From Microstegium vimineum (lineage: Eukaryota; Streptophyta; Magnoliopsida; Poales; Poaceae): DNA of 64,000 nt. Positions 56,332 to 64,000 of the stretch are shown here, piece after piece. Position numbers and translations under genes: made by a program. Numbering within the stretch: position 1 is the stretch's first letter; every line of letters begins with the position of its first letter. The notes below the pieces were generated by a model. The model made no database searches. It saw only the letters and a list, made by a program, of their open reading frames with translations, and was not told where the DNA came from. The DNA lies in assembly GCA_022036555.1 (NCBI GenBank), contig CM039128.1, positions 25,614,719-25,678,718 on the forward strand. The letters are read 5' to 3'.

Positions 56332-59300
56332 CTAGCACATGCCCGTGCGTTGCTACGGGATACTCAAAATTTTCAACACATAAAATTAGGTTAAGTGCCT
56401 CAAAATATTCCACGCAATAAGAAAAAAATATTGGTTCAACATACTGTTATGAGCGACATTTAGATAAATAAACATCTATTTTAGTATCATTACCAATACA
56501 AGTGTTAAATAACCACCATTAGGCTATCAAAAAGGGGCAAGCAATAATCATAGATAAGCATCCTTGCAAAATCTGTAACATGAGGCATCATATTTCATAG
56601 ATAATTAATTTTGTAACCAGCTACAGCTGGCCATATACCACCCTAATTCACAAGTGCAAATCAACCCTTTGTCAGAACACATGAGCCGGCTATATGCACA
56701 ACAAAATTATTATAGCTGAATCGACAAAGCACATAGCACAAATGAAACTTTTTTAGTTATGTTACTGTGCGACTATAACCAGTACTCGTGCAACTTCTGC
56801 TTACCATTCATCAACATTCAACAACCCATCCATACAATAGCACTGAGAACTTATACATGTTATGATCTAGGGGGAAAACTAAACATGATTTAGAAAGGCG
56901 CCATTGATCATGCATCCAGCCAGCTACCAGTAATACCTTGGCTTTCTGAAAGTAGATCAGTTGCCTCCTGCTTGCTACCAGTAAGCTACATTGCAAATTA
57001 CAAAGACTCCAACATGATCTTGGGTTAAATTAGTCCACGAGTACATGACACAGTGAGATATATAACTGCAAATTGTATGGAGGTAATAATTGAGTATATT
57101 CCTAATACAAGCAAATAGAAAGAATGGTAACTCAAAGGAGGAAGCTAACAGCCAAGATCAGTTATATGGTCTGACTAATTAAAAGTACAATGAACTTCTA
57201 AAAAAATAACATAACATATTAAGCATGCTTGACATACTTCAGACATTCTATTATATTGTAGTTAGTGTGGACCAATATTTCTAGAGATATATGCATGCAT
57301 ATATGAGCACCTCTTTTTTAAAATAACAGTGATGGGCTATTCATTATCTGACAACTCAATGTGAGTACTGATGGCAAAGGTTAAACTGCTATCAGTCTAA
57401 CCAGGCTTAACAGAAGGATTGCTTTTGGGAAATTTCAATTCAGTTAGTAGAGAAAGTGTCTAGCGTTATTATTAGTTGTTTTGACACTAAGGCTGGCACA
57501 TGCCACATTTAGGAAATATAATTTGGCTAGGACAACTGCCATTGATAGTGTCTTTTCTGCTTACAATTGTTTTTCAAAGTCCAAATAGGGTCCATGAAAT
57601 CATCCTTGAATAATCCAAGCAGGTCACTAACATTGCTAATCAGCTTGGGTTTACCTTAAGAGGAGTAAATTATCTAACACGAGAAAGTAGTGAAGTACTC
57701 AATCAAGATTCAGGAACAAATGTTAGCTGAAATAAAAAACAGTTATTTTGGTAATATTTAGCTATATAAAATTTAGCAGAGACGATATAATAGTTTGTTC
57801 GGTCTAGAAAAAAAAATGCTTGCATCAATATCAGTTAAGGTCACATGCTGTACTGAGAAAATTCTACAAAGCAAAACCAAAGAGCTCATGGAATAATAAA
57901 AGAAGGTCATCTAAAGAAAGAGTGACAACATTGGCCCATAAAAGAAAAGGCAATATAACGAAAGGGGCTTATATGGCCATCTCAATTTAGTAAATCAACT
58001 TCCTCAGTATTTGTCAGGAATACTGAAAACTATCCATCATATTGCTCTATCGCCCCTTTCACTCCCAGGCACATTGTATCTTCTCTAGCTATATGCAGGG
58101 ACCCATGGATGGATGGAACAAACACAAAGTTACCAGAACCAATTTTCTTATAATTAAAAAGGCATTATATCAGTGAATAAAACCATCGATCACACTGGAT
58201 GACTGCAACATATATGAGTATGAGTAACATATACTTAGAGCATACCTCTATTTCATGGAAATCAGTTTGATCGCGTTAAAGACCGTTCCACGAATTAAGG
58301 AGAAAATCAATATACTATAAACACAAGAAACTAATAAGATATGTCTGTGTCATTCATTATAAAGACATAGATATTGACACTAAGGTCGAAGATACATGTA
58401 ATAGTTACATATTAGATGTACAAGTGACTCACGGATGGGTGACAAGGAAATGTGTACATTTTTTTGAATTATTGATAGCATGACATGCAAAAATGATACC
58501 TGCTTAGCTGCATTGCCTTCCACCATAAACAAGAACTTCTATGCATGGACCAGTATGAGGTATGGACTCTTGACACGTACATGATGGAGGCAACAGTCAA
58601 CAGCGCAGAACCACTGCTGAGTGGGAGACATAACCACCCATCTTTTGCAGAGCGGGCTACATTGACTACTCTTCTTCTGAATCATCTCGAGTCAGACTAT
58701 CAAATAGCACCAGACTAATCTGATGGTTGAAAGAGAAGTCCTTGGATTCTAGACCCACGGTAGAACAATCTGCAAATATTGGCATTCAGACATTCACCCA
58801 CTTAAGAGAGAGCAAGGAAACAAAGCAAGACAATCCATCAATGAGTTGATTTGAGTTTACAATAGTAAATGAGACAGTTGGATCAGTAGATATTGTGGCA
58901 TAAATGGTTTCACATCTCAATCAATTGGTAATCAGTTTGAGGTTGTAAATCTTGGGGCTTGTTTTTTGTTGTAAATGCTAACAAATAATTTTTTTGAATC
59001 AATGCTTATTCGAAAGCAGATGGTCATATAATAAATAAAAACAAATATTTCATATTTCACAATATATGTTTGAGTGGCATAAGCGAAAGGGTAGGGGAAG
59101 GGGACGCTTAATACCAGGAGGTAGAAAGTGCGAACCATGGAAAGAGAGGTCTTTAAATTTTTTCTGAAATCAAATGTCATGCCTGAGGGTCCATGTGTAA
59201 CTCCTATTGAAAGCAGTTGGTGGTAAGTTTGGACACAAGTGTAGCCTAATTTCTTCAATAGAGGCTGGAGGGTTCCAAGATCATAGAAAGAAATACTCAG

Positions 59301-61532
59301 ATCAAACAGACGATGCAGTAACTGTCAGAAGCATGATCCATGTCATTGTTGTTCAAAAGAGGATAGTTCGGGCAGAATATAATCTATTTATAAACATAAC
59401 CACATCTACAGGAATGTGCTTAACAGCATGCGTTATACCAGAAAGATTTAGATTGCGAACTGGTTGCTAAAAGGTGAGTGCATCTAATAGCAAATTCATC
59501 CGCAGAACGCCAACGGTGCTGCTTAAAAAAGTACAAACATGATCTAGCAAATCTCTAAGGCTTGCAACGACAAACGGAATGCATGTGACTGTTCCAGATC
59601 AAGTCAGACTATTTTGTGATTGACTGTACACACATTAATCACAAAACCAAGCTAACTGACATGGTTAGTTTCACTTGAAAGAGATCTCAAACCTGAGATT
59701 GTACTCCCAGTATCAGTGATCATTACCTCAATTAAGGGCAACAAAATTGATCAAAGAGTTATCTGAATAATACTATAAGCTGTGTAAAAAAAAATTGCAG
59801 ATCACCTAAGACTACATCTGCAAAGATGCCTTTTGCTGCAGAGAGAAGAGATTCCGGAATCAGGATCAAACTCATTTCTTGCTTCTACTGAGTAGTACTC
59901 AAAGATATCTTAAATAAAATGATAAATGTCTTTTATTTCTTCAGCACATAAGAAAAACTATTAACAAAAACGTTATAAGGAGCAAATAAAGTCTACCTCC
60001 ATGTATCATGGCACGAGAGAACAACACAACCTAGTACTACCTCCATTTATCGAGTTCTGCATATTATAATAAAGATAGAAATTTCGGCTAGAGTAACATA
60101 TGCAAACATATTTTCCACAGGTTGAGGATAAAGTTATAAATCTAAAAAAATTAATTTCATACCAACACTTGGGGCATGTAAAATTTGTATTTATGGCAAA
60201 ATAGAAATTGAAGAAGTAAAGTTGCAAAAAGGCCTCCCACATAAAAAATTGTACAAGCAATGCACTACCAACTAAAAAGAATGGTTTCTAAAATTTGCTA
60301 AATACACTACCATAATTCTAGGTTTTGCAGTTTATTTTTCACTACTCAGAAACAAATTAGTTATTTACTGGAATTATCCTCCCATTGGTTTGATCTATCG
60401 CTTACCTTTCAACCAAGAACAATCAAGAAGAGAGCACGTACAGCCTTATAATTAAGACACCAAAAGCAAAATCACTCCATCAACCTTAGATAGAATCAGG
60501 AATCAAACATGATATATTAGCATTGTACAGTTCAACTTGAAGTACGTAGACTGTCAAAGATCTCTTTTTATGTACGGACCAAATGGACATGTAGATAACA
60601 GCTGCAAACCTCATATAGTTTTCTTTGGAAAAAAAATGCAGAACAACCAAATTGTCTATACAAAGAATAAAAATAGGATGCCACCTCTAAAGACCAAACA
60701 AATTTTAGCTATCTATCTAGATATCATCACAGTTAAATGTGTGAATATCGTGATCCATCCTCCACAAAAGATATTAGAATTATTACAACCACACCACACA
60801 GGATGAAGCAAGCAAAGCTTGAGAGAATATGTTGAAACGTGCTAACAAGTACTGTCTTACCTGAAAACATAATGGTGTACGGCGACAGCCATCTCTGGAT
60901 TGGTGGTGATCCTAGATTAGCGGTGCTCTCAGCCACAATCTCCTCAACTCAATGGTGTACGACGACAGTTCACTTATAGAATGGGGGCAGTAGCGGTAGG
61001 TTGCGGCAGTCGAGCAGGGTGTCGTGGATCAACGACGGGAGGACCAAGATGCGGACGGTGAGGCAGATTCGCGGTGGCTAGACGCGATAGGGGTATTCCC
61101 GGAGGACTGCGGCAATCGGGCGGAGATTCACATGGGAGGTGTTGGCCTGGCTGTGGATCGGGCGCGGCTGGGCGTCTACCGGGCGGCGCTCCAGTAGTTG
61201 CGGTGGAGGAGGGCAGCTTCGAGGCGGCAGTCTGGCATCGCCTAGCGAGATTGGGGGCAGCGCGGCGGGGCCTTGACGGGCGAGCGATGGGGCGGCTGCC
61301 AGGGCGCACTCTAGAAGTCGCGGTGGAGGAAGGAAGCTCTGGGATGGCGGCCTGGCGTCGCCTTGTGTGAGGGGCAGGGGCGGTGCCGCCTTCGGAGTCG
61401 CGGTGCTGGGCGGCGGCCTGCAGTCGCGGGGAGGTGTTTTGAAATGGCACACTGGCAGTTGGGGGGCACGCCGAAGCGGGCGGGGCGACGCAGTGTGTGG
61501 ACGATTCCAGTTTTTTCTTTTAGGAGTAGAGA
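56332..61532 (-). mobile_element. Helitron, minus strand, non-autonomous
   Basis: On the minus strand the 3' end is the stem CCCGT...ACGGG (plus 56342-56359), six bases, then CTAG at 56332-56335, the usual Helitron terminus of hairpin plus CTRR. The 5' end is TCTCTACTCC at 61532, the usual TCTCTACT-type start. The left host base is A as expected; the right neighbour is C instead of T, so the right junction is imperfect. No Rep/helicase gene was found in 5.2 kb. The 5' 700 bp are GC-rich with an exon-like end (CAG/GTAAGACAG near 60862). Scattered short ORFs at 58932-59258, 59207-59470, 60006-60260 and 60537-60806 show no domain I can name. Confidence 0.7.
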
Positions 61533-62200
61533 CTGAGCAAAGAGGTAAGTGTGTCATCATCAAAATACCATCAACATCCTCAAAATCAAAGGAAAACAAA
61601 CATAACCTGAACATACTGTGTCAAATAACTAGTTCCACATGTTTTATTACTATTTGTTGCAGGTAATAACAAATGAGAATTTTTGGGAGCCAGTGGGCCC
61701 ACTTTGGTGGTCGGCCGACCACCCTGTGGGGCCAGTAGGCCTCCCAAGCCCCTATGATCCAAGATCTACCCTCTAGAACACTTTCTACTCCTTGGATCCA
61801 AGTGTGCCTCTTACCAACGGTCCAGATTCACATCACAAGGATCCATGGGTCCACATCAATAAGATCAACGTGACAAATCAACTTAGATTCGAAACTCAAC
61901 ACATATGACAGGTGGGACCAGTCACCAGAGGTAGAGGTGGGCCACAGACCACTACATGTGGTCGGTCGACCTCAAGGTGGGACCCACAGGACCCCACTTG
62001 GTCCCTGACCAGTGGGCCACCATCTAGAAGGTCCAGGAGGGCCCACAGGGAAACATGGGCAGTCGACCGACCGTCCATAGGGTGGTTTCACCCCCCTCAA
62101 CCGCCTCACTCACTCCCCACATGATGGAAATAAACACCCTTGATCCTTAGGCGGTTCTGAAGTCGGTCGGATCCAATGGTGGTTGATGAAGGTGACGCGG
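61533..62200 (+). repeat. Partial 3' LTR of element B
   Basis: From about 61553 it matches 44300-44935 of the 5' LTR (CATCAACATCCTC, AATCAAAGGAAAACAAACATAACC). The first 20-35 bases and the polypurine tract are not recognisable beside the Helitron end. The other end is cut by the insertion at 62201. Palindromes at 61701-61730, 61957-61982 and 62056-62083. Confidence 0.85.
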
Positions 62201-63513
62201 TGTCGGAGTTATGACCCGGGGGTCAAGACCACCAACTAGTAAATTTGTATATTGCATGCTTCCTCTCCCAGACGTGATACAAGAAGAACACAAGATTTAT
62301 CCTGGTTCGGGCACAGAAGGCCCTACGTCCAGCGGGGGAGGATGGATTGTATTATCTTGGACCGAAGTGCTCGTACAGGGGGGGTACAAACTGGTTTACA
62401 CGGGGTGCTCAGAGTGAGCTGAAGCCTAGGACTAGCAGGGCTACCCTAGGTGATCGGTTGGTGGATTGCTTGAGGTGTCGATCAAGCAATCGGGTGAGGT
62501 GTGTGCCGATATAAGTGTGTCTCGGATCTTGGGTCCGAATGATCCTCTTATTTCCTTCTATCCCAGCGTCCCCTTTTATATACCAAGGGAGGCCTGAGAG
62601 TACAGTGATCCTAGACTGTAGAGACATAGAGAGGTGTTGGTGGCGCCATGCTTGCGACGGGACGTTGATCACTGTAGCGACGTGGCCTTCTCGTCCTTCC
62701 GGTGTTCAGGGCGTGGTGATGGCTGACTGGACACCGCCGTACAGCATGACGCAGCAGGGTTGACCTTCGGAAGATGGGTGCGAGTCCCACAGCTGAAGTG
62801 GGACGGAGCGGACGAGACGGGTCCCATGCCGGAGTGGTTGGAGGCGGAGGTCGAGCCCCCTGGTCGAGGGGTGGTCGAGACCAGCGTGGCCCTGTCGTAT
62901 CCCTGAAGACACAGTCGAGGGCTGTCCTGTTCATGGCTCGAGGGGGTGCCTCTGGAGTCCGTACCTGCGACGTGGCTATAGCGGCGGCACAGTTGACGGA
63001 GGTCCAGGGCATGGGCGGTGAGTTGACGGATCTGACTGCGGTAGTGGGCGCCCATGGCGTTAGGCGGGGGTAGGTAGACGCATCGGATCCCCTTTACCCC
63101 ATACCGGGAGCAGGTGAGCTGATCGAGCCTCTCGCTCACGGGTCGTTCGTTCGACCCCCTGTCCGTCATTCGAGGGGTTGAGGCGGAGGGGTCGTTCGTT
63201 TGACCCCTGTCCGTCAGTCGAGGTAGAGGCGGAGGGTCGTTCGGTCGACCCCCCGTCCGTCGGTCGAGGTGGAGGCGGGGGGTCGTTCGTTCGACCCCCT
63301 GTCCGTCAGTCGAGGCGGAGGGATCCTTCCTACTGTTTTTCCAATAATGGGTCGACCCATGACTGGTTGCTGTTGCTGGTGAGGGAGGCCTTCACGTGAT
63401 GGGCCTTTCTCTATTGTCTCGAACGGCTGATCGGATCCTACCTTAAAAATGGTTGCTATGTTGAGCGTTAGTTTATCGCAGGTTTAGGGTACCCCTTACC
63501 TTTGTACCCGACA
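62201..63513 (-). repeat. 3' LTR of a minus-strand Ty3/gypsy element
   Basis: 1313 bp with ends TGTCGGAG...ACCCGACA. The minus strand reads GGCTCGGGGGCTAC directly before its inner end, a polypurine tract, so the internal region lies to the right and the element runs leftward. Plus-strand TTTTATATA at 62574-62582 is the minus-strand TATA box. It inserted in the 3' LTR of element B after CGCGG (62196-62200); the second duplication is outside the window. Confidence 0.82.
63141..63320. repeat. Minisatellite inside the LTR, four units of 40-49 bp
   Basis: Units start GGTCGTTCGTTCGACC at 63141, 63190, 63235 and 63281 and end with GTCGAGG...GGCGGAG. Each unit contains the small palindrome GGTCG...CGACC. 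Units differ at a few positions and in length. Confidence 0.9.
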
Positions 63514-64000
63514 GTAGCCCCCGAGCCTCTATGCGGATAAGAAGAATCGGTATAGAGGTTTTAGCCGATGATCTGTAGGGTTAGCAAAAGGTCTGACTCC
63601 CCGTGGGGTGCGCGCGAGCGCACCCCGCGGGGCTAGCTCCCGAGACCCCAGAGAAGTGATTAAGAACTCCTCTGTGATCTTTGACACGTGTTCTATCGAG
63701 GGGAGTTAGGATTAACTGGAGTCGTGGTGCTATATCGAGCGGCCGATTCTGTTCGTTAGGCTAGGAGCGTTCCATTTCCTGAAAAGAAGGGGTGCTCGAG
63801 GGCGGCTGTCGAAACCCATCCGAGGGCCAGCCTTCGCTTCCTCGAGCGTTACACTGGAGTCAGTGCCCTTCGAGGGGTCAATTCTGTCTGCCAGGCTACG
63901 AGTGTTTTCGACCCTCTTTCGTCGAGGGGTGTCATGCGTAGTCGGGCCCTCGAGCCTCGCGTGGCTGGGCTTTCACTACCTCCTAGCGTCCTTCCCACGG
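63514..64000 (-). other. Internal 3' end of the minus-strand gypsy element
   Basis: Begins with the polypurine tract (63514-63527) and continues as GC-rich noncoding sequence with scattered CCTCGA/TCGAGG words to the window edge. No ORF supported, so probably the 3' untranslated part of the element. Confidence 0.55.

Larger units (their letters stand above)
44268..62200 (+). mobile_element. Element B: Athila-like Ty3/gypsy retrotransposon with full pol, several insertions
   Basis: 5' LTR 44268-45749, primer binding site 45758-45775, gag (45855-46089 and 49149-49654), protease/RT/RNase H (49683-52070), integrase (52071-53350), a degenerate downstream ORF (53811-54583), and a partial 3' LTR (61533-62200). 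GTCGT precedes the 5' LTR; the right duplication is outside the window. Interrupted by a chromovirus-type solo LTR (46090-49148), a Helitron (56332-61532) and a minus-strand gypsy element (from 62201). LTR words, primer site and 3' region are related to element A. Frameshifts in gag-pol and stops in integrase make it defective. Confidence 0.9.

Noticed and set aside
58932..60806. Small ORFs in the Helitron body as captured genes
   Set aside because: No recognisable domain or splice pattern; kept only as a note in the Helitron entry.
60974..61614. Several Pro/Arg/Ala-rich ORFs on both strands
   Set aside because: GC-rich Helitron leader. The frames contain repeats of PSSTAT-like units with no domain, so they are not called as genes.
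63141..63320. CRISPR-like spaced repeats
   Set aside because: The units are contiguous minisatellite copies without unique spacers, in a plant LTR.

Overview
The window looks like intergenic DNA from a grass (Poaceae, monocot) nuclear genome. I see no host single-copy gene. Almost every base belongs to a transposable element, and most elements sit inside one another. The grass assignment rests on the mix: an Athila-type pair with LTRs beginning TGTTG, a dual-RNase-H Tat element with long LTRs, a Sirevirus-type polypurine tract, a CACTA element with TNPD/TNPA-like genes, a tRNA-derived SINE and a Helitron. It is an inference; genus and species cannot be read from this.

Left nest (about 1-44267), outermost to innermost. 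(1) A Sirevirus-like Ty1/copia remnant on the minus strand (42587-44267) was split by (2) a Tat-lineage Ty3/gypsy element on the minus strand (2123-42586). Its 5' LTR is 41182-42586 and its 3' LTR is 2123-3513. Between integrase and 3' LTR it carries two antisense, intron-containing genes (3663-6705 and 7119-7993). (3) A non-autonomous Athila-like element A (10172-36754, target duplication GTGCC) landed just after the first RNase H of the Tat element. (4) A CACTA DNA transposon (15829-31357, TSD TCA) sits in the downstream ORF of element A. (5) A small gag-only LTR element, TR-GAG type (20018-24507, TSD ATTAG), sits in the TNPA-like gene of the CACTA element. A second, 5'-truncated TR-GAG copy (1-2122) lies in the outer edge of the Tat 3' LTR. 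A SINE (15353-15669) interrupts the same ORF of A, and a solo LTR (34144-35326, TSD TGTTT) sits in the 3' LTR of A.

Right nest (44268-64000). Element B (44268-62200) is an Athila-like Ty3/gypsy element with gag, protease, RT, RNase H and integrase. It resembles A in LTR layout, primer binding site and 3' noncoding region, so B-type elements are the natural source of enzymes for A. B is broken by a 3.06-kb solo LTR of chromovirus type in gag (46090-49148), by a Helitron on the minus strand near the 3' end (56332-61532), and by the 3' LTR of a further minus-strand gypsy element in its own 3' LTR (62201-63513, continuing past the window).

Functional state. Every element except the inner TR-GAG copy carries stops, frameshifts or deletions in its genes. 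The observations I would follow up are the spliced antisense plant-mobile-domain gene in the Tat element; a family of about twenty extended palindromes with core TCGGCCGA, shared by A and B and often near promoters; a gag frame that runs through the polypurine tract into the LTR; and an internal TATA box before the downstream ORF of A.
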